Origin: an uncultured Lachnospiraceae bacterium | GTDB lineage: Bacteria > Bacillota > Clostridia > Lachnospirales > Lachnospiraceae | Assembly (NCBI GenBank): GCA_910577825.1 | Contig: CAJTOK010000034.1 | Coordinates: 1-39,745 of the forward strand | Reading direction: 5' to 3' | Length of the DNA stretch: 39,745 nt | Shown: one piece after another, positions 17,148-25,936 of the stretch | Layout of the letters: every line of letters begins with the position of its first letter | Position numbering within the stretch: the first letter of the stretch is position 1 | Translations under genes and position numbers: made by a program | Notes under the pieces: model-generated | What the model was told of the DNA's origin: nothing | What the model saw: only the letters and a program-made list of their open reading frames with translations | Databases searched by the model: none

Positions 17148-17176
17148 AGTATACATTATTAATATCCTTTTGTCAA
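17148..17176 (-). promoter_or_regulatory. Promoter of the helveticin-like/LRR operon
   Basis: TTGACA (17176-17171), 17-base spacer and TATACT (17153-17148) on the minus strand. This is one of the strongest promoters in the window. Confidence 0.85.
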
Positions 17177-18059
17177 TTTTTTTGTATATATTTTTTTTTA
17201 CTTAATATATATTAATTTCTTTATTTTTACAAATTACTGTTTTATAAAATTATTATATATTACAAATAAGTATTGTATTGTTTTTTAATATCGAAAATAT
17301 ATCTAGATTACACATTTGATTTAATAATGCAATATATAAATCAGAATTGAGATGGCAGGAATCTTTGTTCTATAATAGAATCTATTAATACTACCAAAAA
17401 ATATTAACATATGTAATAAAAAATTCAGAGTCAAGATACAAGCGTAGCATTAGAAAATTGCTATATCCAATATTACTTTTATATAAACTTATTTTTCTGT
17501 AAATTAAAATTTTAAAAACAACTAGAAAAAGCATATATGGTTTCTTTTTGCCATACCACCTTGCATCATTATATTGACCACAATTTTAAATACAATCTTA
17601 TTAAAAACTTATTTTAACTTTTAATAAAATAATATTATTAAACAGTATTAATTTATCTTAAAATTTTCAAAAAGTTATGGAATAAACACAAAAAACACTT
17701 GAATCTTGTTGCCGGATATGTTATATTCATAAATAAAAAAAGAAACAACTGCCCACAATATGGTTGACCAAATAGTAAAATAGCACTGCTGCCCCTAAGA
17801 CCGGTCAAAGTATCAGAACGATTTTTGCTATGTATAAGTCACTTACAAAATGTAAACAATGCCAAAAGAACATTCTTTCTGGAATGAAACCAGCGCATAT
17901 TGTAACACAGTTGCCTTCATGTTGTAATAATGTCACAAACAGCAAATTATTCAACAATTTTCCGCAAATTTTCCAATACATAATAATATTATAGTAAATG
18001 CCAAAATCTATTCCTCACAGCAGGCTGGTATTATTTATATATTTTTAAAAACCAATATT
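17177..18059. other. AT-rich non-coding region of about 0.88 kb
   Basis: No convincing open frame on either strand. The sequence is very AT-rich with many short A and T tracts. The part at 17750-17960 is less AT-rich (ACTGCTGCCCCTAAGACCGG) and may hold a relic or small RNA, but I recognise nothing in it. The one clear signal is a plus-strand promoter at 17699-17727. Confidence 0.6.
17699..17727 (+). promoter_or_regulatory. Plus-strand promoter with no adjacent gene
   Basis: TTGAAT (17699-17704), 17-base spacer and TATATT (17722-17727). It lies about 350 bases before prmA, so it would give a long prmA leader or a separate small RNA. Confidence 0.45.
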
Positions 18060-18077
18060 TTGAAAGGAGAATTTATT

Positions 18078-19118
18078 ATGAACTGGATAAAATACCAGCT
18101 GCACACCACTACACAATATGCCGGCATAATTGGCGGAATCCTTTGTGAATTGGGAATTAATGGTTATGAAATCACAGACCATGTGCCACTGTCTGAAAAA
18201 GAAGAAAAACAGATGTATACAGATATTCCTGCTGATTTAGGTTTTGATGATGGTTCTTCTGTCCTTACTTTCTATACAGAAGCACCTGGCAATAATGACA
18301 GCACTTTTTTCAGTACAGGTTCTTCCCTGCGTGATGAAGATATCAAGGATACACAGGAGATTACAAACCCTGGTGTACTTATAGGCAGAATTAAATCCCG
18401 CATTACTGAAATGCAGGAATTTATTCCTGTGCCAGTCCCTGAAATTAACTACTCAGTAGAAAATGATGCAGACTGGAAAGATAAATGGAAGGAAAATTTT
18501 AAGCCCTTCCGTATTGCGGATAATATTATAATTAAGCCTACATGGGAAGAAGTACCTGCAGATGCACGCCAGGATGACATTATTCTTGAAATAGACCCTG
18601 GTTCTGCTTTTGGTACAGGTACACACGAAACAACAAAACTCTGCCTGCTTTCACTTAAAGATTATATAACTCCTGAATCAGATATCCTTGATGCTGGCTG
18701 TGGAAGCGGCATTCTTGCAATAAGTGCCCTGTTATGTGGTGCACGTTCTGCTTTCTGCCTGGATATTGACCCTTCGGCAGCCAGTGCAGCCATTGAAAAT
18801 GCCAGGATTAATAATATAGACCCTGGCAGGATAAAGGTATTTAAAGCAAATATACTTGAAGATACAGATATTATAACTAAAAACCATAAAGGGCTTTTTG
18901 ATATTGCAGTTGCAAATATACTTGCAGATGTAATTGTACCCCTTGCCAGCCATATTGGCAGGTATATTAAAGATAACGGGCTTTTTATATCTTCTGGCAT
19001 ACTTGCAGAAAAAGCTGGCGTAGTAGAAGAAGCACTGTTAAATAATAATTTTAAAATTCTAGGTAAAAATACCCTTGGTGAATGGGTATCATTTATAGCG
19101 TTAAAACAACATAAATAA
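18078..19118 (+). CDS. prmA: Ribosomal protein L11 methyltransferase
   Basis: A 346-residue SAM-dependent enzyme that trimethylates amino groups of ribosomal protein L11. ATG 18078 follows AAAGGAGA with good spacing; the earlier TTG is not needed. The N-terminal substrate-binding domain begins NWIKYQLHTTTQYA, the linker contains DWKDKWKENFKPFRI, and the catalytic domain has the characteristic DPGSAFGTGTHETT and the SAM loop LDAGCGSGILAISA, followed by VANILADVIVPLA. All are hallmarks of PrmA. Its last 26 bases overlap the 3' end of the convergent feoAB gene. Confidence 0.97.
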   Translation: MNWIKYQLHTTTQYAGIIGGILCELGINGYEITDHVPLSEKEEKQMYTDIPADLGFDDGSSVLTFYTEAPGNNDSTFFSTGSSLRDEDIKDTQEITNPGVLIGRIKSRITEMQEFIPVPVPEINYSVENDADWKDKWKENFKPFRIADNIIIKPTWEEVPADARQDDIILEIDPGSAFGTGTHETTKLCLLSLKDYITPESDILDAGCGSGILAISALLCGARSAFCLDIDPSAASAAIENARINNIDPGRIKVFKANILEDTDIITKNHKGLFDIAVANILADVIVPLASHIGRYIKDNGLFISSGILAEKAGVVEEALLNNNFKILGKNTLGEWVSFIALKQHK

Positions 19119-21438
19119 TCCATGATGTAACCCAGGCTATTGCACACTGCCCAAAGACAACAGCCAGTGCCCATTTGCTGCCAAGCTCCCTTTTTACAGA
19201 TGCAACTGCGGCAACACATGGCGTATATAACAGGCAGAATACAAGAAGCGCTGCTGCCCCCGCTGTTGTGATTGTGTTTAAAAGCACATCTGCCGGCCCT
19301 ATCAGGACTGACAATATAGAAACTATGCTTTCTTTTGCCATAAATCCTGTAAGGAGTGCTGTGGAAATCCTCCAGTCACCAAAACCAAGTGGTTTAAATA
19401 CTGGTGCAGCCACCCCTGCAAGTGATGCAAGTATGCTGTCATGTGAATCTTTTACAATATTTAACCTTATGTCAAAAGTCTGCAAAAACCAGATTATAAT
19501 GGTTGCTACAAATATAACTGTAAATGCCCTTTGTAAAAAGTCCTTTGCTTTTTCCCATAAAAGCTGGCACACGTTTTTAGCACCTGGCATACGGTAGTTT
19601 GGAAGTTCCATAACAAACGGGACTGCCTCCCCCTTAAATATAGTCCTTTTAAGAACCAGTGCTGTAAGTATCCCCATAAGTATCCCGAAGAAATACAGCC
19701 CTGTCATTACAAGTGCACCATATTCCGGGAAAAAGGCAGCTGTAAAAAATCCATAAACCGGCAGTTTGGCGGAACAGCTCATAAACGGAGTCAGAAGAAT
19801 TGTCATTTTCCTGTCCCTCTCTGATGACAGCGTCCTGCTTGCCATAACCCCTGGCACAGTACAGCCAAAACCTACCAGCATAGGAACTATGCTTCTGCCT
19901 GATAACCCTATCTTCCTTAAAAGCTTGTCTAAGACAAACGCTACACGTGCCATATATCCGCTGTCCTCAAGTATTGACAGGAAGAAGAATAATGTTACAA
20001 TAACAGGAAGAAAACCCAGTACACTTCCAACACCATTAAAAATCCCGTCTATAACCAGAGAATGCAATACAGGGTTTACATGTGCTGCCGCAAGTGCATT
20101 GTCTGTTAAATCTGAAAGCCATGAAATTCCCATATCCAGTATATCTGATAATAATACACCAATCACGCCAAATGTAAGCCAGAATACAATGCCCATAATA
20201 AATACAAACATTGGGATTGCTGTATATTTTCCAGTAAGAACCCTGTCAATTTTAAGGCTTCTTAGATGTTCCCTGCTTTCTTTAGGCTTTACCACTGCCG
20301 CATCACAAATACGCTTAATAAAATTAAACCTCATATTTGCAATAGCTGCCGCCCTGTCAAGCCCGCATTCCTCTTCCATCTGCAAGATAATATGTTCAAG
20401 CATCTCTTTTTCATTCTGGCCTAAACCAAGGCTGTCTAAAATAAGTTTATCACCCTCTGCAAGCTTGCTGGCAGCAAACCTTACAGAAACCCCTGCCGCT
20501 CTGGCATGGTCTTCAACTAAGTGCATTATCCCATGTATACATCTATGTACAGCACTGCTTCCATCTTCACCATTGCAGAAATCAATCCTTGCCGGGCACT
20601 CCTGGTACTTTGCAACATGGATTGCATGGTCTGCCAGTTCATTTACCCCTTCATTTTTAGCCGCAGATATAGGTATAACCGGCACGCCAAGCATTTCTTC
20701 CATCTCATTAATCAATATAGAGCCGCCATTTTCCCTTACCTCGTCCATCATATTAAGTGCAACTACCATAGGAAGCCCCAGTTCCAGAAGCTGCATTGTA
20801 AGGTAAAGGTTTCTCTCAATATTAGAAGCATCAACAATATTTATAATTCCCTGTGGCTGGTCTTTTAACAAAAACTCCCTTGTTACAATTTCTTCATTGC
20901 TATATGGTGACATAGAATAAATCCCTGGCAAATCTGTAATTAATGTGTCTGCATGTCCCTTTATCATCCCGCTTTTCCTGTCAACAGTTACGCCCGGGAA
21001 ATTCCCGACATGCTGGTTTGAGCCAGTAAGCCTGTTAAATAATGTTGTCTTTCCACAGTTCTGGTTTCCTGCAAGTGCAAATGTAATGGCCTGCCCTTTA
21101 GGAAGCGGGTTTTCATCTGATTTTGCATGGTACCTACCGCCCTCACCCAGTCCCGGGTGTGGTACAGTCCTATGTTTTTTAGGCAGGCTTTTCTCTGCCT
21201 CTGTTTCCCTTACATTATGTATTTCAATTTTATCTGCATCTGCAACACGGAGAGTAAGTTCATAACCATGTATCTTTAATTCCAGCGGGTCGCCCATAGG
21301 CGCAAACTTCACCATTGTAACTTCCGCCCCTGGTATAAGCCCCATATCAAGGAAGTGCTGCCTTAATGCCCCCTTGCCACCAACAGACAATATATCTGCT
21401 GTCTTGCCAATTTCCAGTTCTTTCAGTGTCATTTCCAT
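19093..21438 (-). CDS. feoB: Fused FeoA-FeoB ferrous iron transporter
   Basis: A 781-residue protein that imports Fe(II). ATG 21438 is chosen because GGAG lies 8 bases upstream; a second ATG two codons on is also possible. Residues 1-75 are a FeoA SH3-like domain (TADILSVGGKGALRQHFLDM, LIPGAEVTMVKFAPMGDPLE). After a linker comes the FeoB G domain: G1 GNQNCGKTT (usual GNPNSGKT), G3 DLPG, G4 NMMDE. The C-terminal half has the membrane core with gate motifs such as PMLVGFGCTVPGVMASR and MSCSAKLPVYGF. No separate feoA or feoC is present here. It lies about 100 bases downstream of secDF and overlaps prmA tail-to-tail. Confidence 0.96.
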   Translation of the reverse strand: MEMTLKELEIGKTADILSVGGKGALRQHFLDMGLIPGAEVTMVKFAPMGDPLELKIHGYELTLRVADADKIEIHNVRETEAEKSLPKKHRTVPHPGLGEGGRYHAKSDENPLPKGQAITFALAGNQNCGKTTLFNRLTGSNQHVGNFPGVTVDRKSGMIKGHADTLITDLPGIYSMSPYSNEEIVTREFLLKDQPQGIINIVDASNIERNLYLTMQLLELGLPMVVALNMMDEVRENGGSILINEMEEMLGVPVIPISAAKNEGVNELADHAIHVAKYQECPARIDFCNGEDGSSAVHRCIHGIMHLVEDHARAAGVSVRFAASKLAEGDKLILDSLGLGQNEKEMLEHIILQMEEECGLDRAAAIANMRFNFIKRICDAAVVKPKESREHLRSLKIDRVLTGKYTAIPMFVFIMGIVFWLTFGVIGVLLSDILDMGISWLSDLTDNALAAAHVNPVLHSLVIDGIFNGVGSVLGFLPVIVTLFFFLSILEDSGYMARVAFVLDKLLRKIGLSGRSIVPMLVGFGCTVPGVMASRTLSSERDRKMTILLTPFMSCSAKLPVYGFFTAAFFPEYGALVMTGLYFFGILMGILTALVLKRTIFKGEAVPFVMELPNYRMPGAKNVCQLLWEKAKDFLQRAFTVIFVATIIIWFLQTFDIRLNIVKDSHDSILASLAGVAAPVFKPLGFGDWRISTALLTGFMAKESIVSILSVLIGPADVLLNTITTAGAAALLVFCLLYTPCVAAVASVKRELGSKWALAVVFGQCAIAWVTSWIIYVVLTL

Positions 21439-21542
21439 TTCCCTTTCTCCACTATAGTATAAAACCAATAAAGAAGTGTCCCTACTTAAGGCAGCCGCCT
21501 ATAGTAAAAACACTCCTTCTATATCTTTTACTGTATAAAAAA

Positions 21543-23774
21543 TTATGCCTTTTTAACTTCTGCTGTATTCTTTGTACCAGCTTTTTTCTTTGACGCTGCT
21601 TTCTTAATTGTATACCAGAGTGTACCTGTTATACATACAGAAGAATACGCACCGCATATTATACCAGCAAGAAGAGGTATTGCAAAATCCCTTACTGATT
21701 CTACGCCAAGTATAGCAAGCATAAATACCATAAAGAAAGTAGTGAGTGATGTATTTATACTTCTTGTCAAGGTCTGTGTAATACTTTCATTAACTATTCC
21801 TTCAAGTGCATCACTGCTTGTACGTGTACCAAGGTTCTCACGTATACGGTCAAATATTACGATTGTAGCGTTAATTGAGTAACCTACTATTGTAAGCATA
21901 CATGCAATAAACGTATTTCCTACAGAAATCCTTGCTGCCGCATATACAAGAAGCACACATACCACATCATGCAGAAGTGCTAAAACTGCACTGCCTGCAA
22001 ATATAATATCTTTAAACCTGAACCAGATATAGATAAGCATACATATTGCTGCAATAATTACTGCAATAATAGCATCTGATTTCATTTCATCAGAAACTGA
22101 AGCACTTATGCTCTGTATCTGTATACTGTCCTCTTCAACACTATACTTTGAAGAAATAGCTGAGGTGAGGTTTTTACGCTGCTCTTCAGAAAGCTCAACC
22201 GTCTTGATTGTAAGTTCATTAGCACCTGCAACTTCGGCAATAACGACATCATTTGAACCGCTTTCCTTCATAAATATATCTTCTATTTCTTTCTTTAAAG
22301 AATCATCTATCTTCTGGCTGTCACTAAATGGTATATCATATGTTGTACCACCCATAAAGTCAAGGCCATAGTTAAGTATATGGCCATCCCTTGCATTATT
22401 AACTATAAGCATAGCTACACATGCAATAACCATAATACCAGAAATTGTAAAGAACTTTGTTTTATTTGCAATAAAGTTAATCTGTTTTCTTTCTTTTTCA
22501 ATACCAAAATACTTAACATCATCTACACCTAATGAATACATTGCATTAAGGATAAGCTTTGTAATAACAAGTGATGTAAACATTGAGAGTATAATACCAA
22601 GTGCAAGTGTGGTTGCAAAGCCTTTTACAGTACCAGAACCTTTAATATATAAAACTGCTGCTGCAATAAGTGTTGTTACGTTGCCATCTACGATTGCTGA
22701 AAGGGCTTTGTCAAAACCAATCTTTATACCTGACTGTACTGACTTGCCTTTCCTTAATTCCTCTTTAATACGTGTAAATATAATAACATTGGCATCAACT
22801 GCCATACCAATATTTAATATAATACCTGCCACACCTGGAAGTGTAAGCGTAATATCAAGCACATTAAGCGCTACAAGCATAATTACAAGATAGAATAAAA
22901 GCGCAAGGGAAGAAGCAAGCCCTGGCAGCCTGTAGAAAATTACCATAAACAATACTACAAGCCCAAAACCAATAGCACCAGCCAGAAGGCTTGTGTCAAT
23001 GGCATCCTGCCCTAACTGTGCGCCAACTACCTGTGACTGGATTTCCTTAAGTTCAACAGGAAGTGCACCTATACGTATCATAGAAGCAAGCTCGTCTGCT
23101 TCATTGTATGTCTTGAAACTTCCAGAAATAACAGCATGTCCATCTGATATCTCGTCCTGTACAGCAGGGGAAGAAAGAACTTTCCCGTCATATACAATAT
23201 ATATCTGCTTCCTTGAAGGCGCTGCTTCTGCTGTTGCTTCAGCGAATTTCTTAGTTCCCTTTGCATTAAATGTCAGCTGTACTACATATTCTTTATTTTT
23301 AGTAATTTCATCCTGCTGCGTACCTGCTTCTGCATTTTTAACATGCTTTCCTGAACATACCACTTTAGTGTACTGTGGGTTGCCATCATCATCAAATTTC
23401 ATGTCATCTGCTGCAACAAAATCAAGAGTACCTTCTTTACCTAAAGATTCAAGAACCTCGTCTGCATTTTCAACACCAGGTATATCAATGGAAATACGGT
23501 CATTTCCTTCCTGTACTACAGAAGACTCTGTACTGTATACTTCTGCACGGTCCTGCATCATGGCGATTGTGTCACGCATCTCTGTATCAGTCGGATTACC
23601 TTTAACAGTCTGGTATGTAATACTCACACCACCTGCCAGGTCCAAACCAAGTTTAATATTCTGGGCACTGCCCCTATGAGCATCAGTAAAACCAACCAAT
23701 GTTGTATAAACACAGAGCCCGGTCACTGCAAGTATAATAAACAAATGTAGTAACCCTTTCTTCTTGTTCTTCAT
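21543..23774 (-). CDS. secDF: SecD-SecF fusion, protein translocase subunit
   Basis: A 743-residue RND-type membrane protein that uses the proton gradient to pull proteins out of the SecYEG channel. SecD and SecF are fused in one chain, as in Bacillus. The SecD half has membrane helix 1 (about 8-28), motif LGLDLAGG (42-49), an extracytoplasmic domain with ISIDIPGVENADEV, and VDANVIIFTRIKEELRKGKS in the fourth-helix region. The SecF half starts near 440 with its own ILNYGLDFMGGTTYDIPF and ends with the VGYSINATIVIFDRIREN block. Twelve membrane helices are expected. A promoter is visible at 23837-23866. Confidence 0.97.
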   Translation of the reverse strand: MKNKKKGLLHLFIILAVTGLCVYTTLVGFTDAHRGSAQNIKLGLDLAGGVSITYQTVKGNPTDTEMRDTIAMMQDRAEVYSTESSVVQEGNDRISIDIPGVENADEVLESLGKEGTLDFVAADDMKFDDDGNPQYTKVVCSGKHVKNAEAGTQQDEITKNKEYVVQLTFNAKGTKKFAEATAEAAPSRKQIYIVYDGKVLSSPAVQDEISDGHAVISGSFKTYNEADELASMIRIGALPVELKEIQSQVVGAQLGQDAIDTSLLAGAIGFGLVVLFMVIFYRLPGLASSLALLFYLVIMLVALNVLDITLTLPGVAGIILNIGMAVDANVIIFTRIKEELRKGKSVQSGIKIGFDKALSAIVDGNVTTLIAAAVLYIKGSGTVKGFATTLALGIILSMFTSLVITKLILNAMYSLGVDDVKYFGIEKERKQINFIANKTKFFTISGIMVIACVAMLIVNNARDGHILNYGLDFMGGTTYDIPFSDSQKIDDSLKKEIEDIFMKESGSNDVVIAEVAGANELTIKTVELSEEQRKNLTSAISSKYSVEEDSIQIQSISASVSDEMKSDAIIAVIIAAICMLIYIWFRFKDIIFAGSAVLALLHDVVCVLLVYAAARISVGNTFIACMLTIVGYSINATIVIFDRIRENLGTRTSSDALEGIVNESITQTLTRSINTSLTTFFMVFMLAILGVESVRDFAIPLLAGIICGAYSSVCITGTLWYTIKKAASKKKAGTKNTAEVKKA

Positions 23775-23836
23775 GCTACATGTCTCCTTTTTTACTAAAC
23801 TTCTTTGTGGTTATGCAAAAAGCCACACTAAAAGTC

Positions 23837-23866
23837 ATTATAACATAGTTGTCAAGTGCTTTGCAA
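23837..23866 (-). promoter_or_regulatory. Promoter of secDF
   Basis: TTGCAA (23866-23861), 18-base spacer and TATAAT (23842-23837) on the minus strand, about 60 bases before the secDF ATG. Confidence 0.65.
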
Positions 23867-23936
23867 GCATTACACTGTGTACATTTGATAAATTTGTTAC
23901 TATTCAGTCATAAAGGCACATTTATAAGGCACACAG

Positions 23937-25100
23937 TTAAAAAGCTGGTGTGCCTTCAAAAACTTTTTGTATATTTTCCAGTATTCTCATACCTTTTCTT
24001 TTGTATGTTTCCACTACACTTATTATCTTGCAATACATTTCATTTCCACTGTATTTACGGAATCCTCCTGATATTTTCTGGCGGTTTTTACATTTCCGCA
24101 GGTCTCTTTCGCTCATATTGTTTTCAAATGGTACTGAAAAATTGTGCATGAACAAAAGGTGGTTCTCTTTGTATTTTTCAAGCCGTACAAGCAGTGCTTT
24201 TTCTTCCTGTTTTGCAATTTTTCCTTTAACAGTTTTATTTTGCTTTCTTCCATCTGCCAGTATTTCATCATATCTTTTTTCATATTTGGATATTTCTTCA
24301 TCTGTAAAAAATGTCCCTTCTGAAATATGTTTTTTTCTTCTGTCGTTTATACCACATAGAAAAGCTGACATCCCTGATGCCCATTCTGTACCAGCTTCTT
24401 CTGTATTCTTTTTCAAATAACGCAGCAGATGGACATTGCATTCACCATGTCCTTTACCATAATGGTATAATGCCGTTTCATGGTCATGTTCCAGTGTACC
24501 TGCATATGATTTAAGAAAAGATATTTTATCCAGTGCGTTTATACTTTTTTTCTCCATTGCTGTATATAATACAGCCTTATTGCTGCTGAAATTGCGTATA
24601 TAACACTGTTTCCCGTCCACTGTCACTACTGTTGCATCAGTACATATAGTTTCTTCATTTAAAAGTTCATTCCCAATCTGCTTTAAGTTTTCTTCTGCTT
24701 TTACAGAAAAACTTTTACAGAAGCTGTATATACTTCCAGAAGAAATATCAAGAGTGTTTCCGGTTAATGCATTAATGAACTGGCATATCCTTTCATTGGA
24801 CATTGCCCCCTCTGCATATAAATCCACAACCACAGACTTTAAAAAAGAACCATATATAACATTACTTCTATGCTCTGCTGGTATATTAATTTTTCCATTT
24901 TCATCCTCATAAATCCTTATTTCGTTTATAACCGGAACAACTTCAAAATCAAGTATGTATTTTACAGCATAATTCCCATATCCTTTTCCAATTATTGTGG
25001 TTTTATGTGAATATTTTCCTGTGCCAAGCTTTTCTTCTATGTCTTTTTTCGTAAGGGTTGTTCCTGTATATTCCAATAATGTATAATAGGTGAAAAACAA
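23937..25100 (-). mobile_element. IS66-family transposase, 5'-truncated
   Basis: An open frame of 387 codons starting only at a TTG, with an in-frame TGA 13 codons before it and no ribosome site. IS66 transposases (TnpC) are usually near 500 residues. The missing part is the N-terminal helical and Cys-rich zinc-finger region. The catalytic core is retained: TDATVVTVDGKQCYIRN, then GTLEHDHETALYHYGKGHGECNVHLLRYLK, and the C-terminal PFENNMSERDLRKCKNRQKISGGFR. Coding-like sequence continues upstream in another frame, suggesting a frameshift. I see no tnpA/tnpB partners and no clear terminal inverted repeats. Most likely an inactive remnant. Confidence 0.85.
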
Positions 25101-25257
25101 CAGGTGGTATAAATATATGTTGTATTTTCAGAGGACAGCAGTGCTGTTTTGTCTGAAAACAGTTTAAAATCACTAAATATATTAAGAAAGTCTGCATTGA
25201 TGGTGCATAAAAAATATGTTTTATCACAGCCAAGAAAAAAAAGTTTATAAAACCAGT

Positions 25258-25401
25258 ATGTCTGGCTGCCTGTTAAATGACAACAGGCTTTTAGAAGTGC
25301 TTAAAAATTTTATGAAACGGACGTGTGAGAACACAAAAAACTTCTTGCTTCCTGCTGCCATGTATGGTATATTTAGATATATAAAAAAGGGAAAGCCATA
25401 G
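25258..25401 (+). CDS. Possible small hypothetical protein
   Basis: A frame of 47 codons from ATG 25258 (MSGCLLNDNRLLEVLKNFMK... ending GIFRYIKKGKP). It looks amphipathic and basic, with normal codon use, but no ribosome site precedes the ATG. Its 3' end overlaps the likely terminator of the toxin transcript on the opposite strand. No family recognised; it may be a remnant. Confidence 0.25.
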   Translation: MSGCLLNDNRLLEVLKNFMKRTCENTKNFLLPAAMYGIFRYIKKGKP

Positions 25402-25416
25402 AAGCGGCTCTACCCC
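25383..25416 (-). terminator. Terminator of the small toxin transcript
   Basis: On the minus strand AGAGCC and GGCTTT pair around GCTTCTAT, followed by CCCTTTTTT. It lies about 65 bases after the toxin stop, giving a short mRNA of type I toxin size. Confidence 0.5.
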
Positions 25417-25480
25417 GAATAGTTTGCTTAATTTATTCTGCTATGCAGGTATAAGCTGTCACTAATCGCAATAGTGGCGG

Positions 25481-25576
25481 CTATTTTCTTTTTCCCTTAA
25501 AGATTGTGTAAAACAGTCCAACAAGGGCAACAATAAATATTCCAATCTGGATTAAATCCTGATATGTAACATACAT
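25481..25576 (-). CDS. Holin-like type I toxin peptide, 31 residues
   Basis: A 31-codon gene with a strong ribosome site AAGGAGG (25592-25586), 9 bases before the ATG. The peptide starts MYVTYQDLIQIGIFIVALVG and ends in a basic tail KGKRK: a short polar start with a YQDL motif, one membrane helix, then lysines and an arginine. This is the layout of the putative holin-like toxins (Hol_Tox) found in Firmicutes, thought to be membrane toxins held in check by an antisense RNA. The following 3' region carries short inverted repeats (CACTA...TAGTG) and then a terminator, as expected. I could not identify a convincing antitoxin promoter on the plus strand. Confidence 0.72.
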   Translation of the reverse strand: MYVTYQDLIQIGIFIVALVGLFYTIFKGKRK

Positions 25577-25689
25577 TGTTACCGCCCTCCTTTCCTTATG
25601 GTCTGGATGGCTTTATTTGCCCACCTAACCTATAAACGCGGACAAATAAACAAATAATTAAGGTGGTTTAACTGCCAAAGAGCAGATTA

Positions 25690-25834
25690 GCTGGCAAATT
25701 CCAAAGTGCTTTCAATGGACGGCTGTACGGAGCCGCTGGTGCTTAAGTGCCGTATTCTGGCACTTTACGCATCCATTGCGTGCGACGTCCAAACGGGAGT
25801 GTGCCTGTCCATGAAACACTTTGGAATTGCCAGC
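25690..25834. repeat. Large multibranched inverted repeat, possible structured RNA or palindromic element
   Basis: The arms 25690-25720 and 25807-25834 pair over about 28 bp with three single-base bulges (outer part GCTGGCAAATTCCAAAGTG against CACTTTGGAATTGCCAGC). Between them are further hairpins: GGCT/AGCC (721-724 with 731-734, prefix 25), AAGTGCC/GGCACTT (25745-25751 with 25759-25765) and ACGCA/TGCGT (25767-25771 with 25777-25781). The whole folds as a cloverleaf. No coding function, target duplication or U-tract is seen, so the strand is unknown. It lies between the toxin gene and a deacetylase gene in an accessory patch. Confidence 0.75.
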
Positions 25835-25900
25835 CAAACCAATACATTTTGACACATCTCCTTTAACTAAAGGGTAATTGGAATTTCCACCCACCCACTT

Positions 25901-25928
25901 AAAAATGCCCCATATTAATATGGGGCAT
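25901..25928 (-). terminator. Terminator of the polysaccharide deacetylase gene
   Basis: A perfect 24-base palindrome at 25905-25928 (ATGCCCCATATT and its complement) followed on the minus strand by TTTTTAAG. It starts 8 bases after the stop codon. Confidence 0.88.
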
Positions 25929-25936
25929 CCATTCTA

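Noticed and set aside
25690..25834. 6S RNA, or an integron attC site, as the identity of the inverted repeat
   Set aside because: 6S RNA is one long hairpin with a central bubble, not a multibranch fold; the attC end motifs are absent.
25712..25894. A 60-codon minus-strand frame across the large inverted repeat
   Set aside because: No ribosome site and no family resemblance; the frame is a by-product of the base-paired arms.
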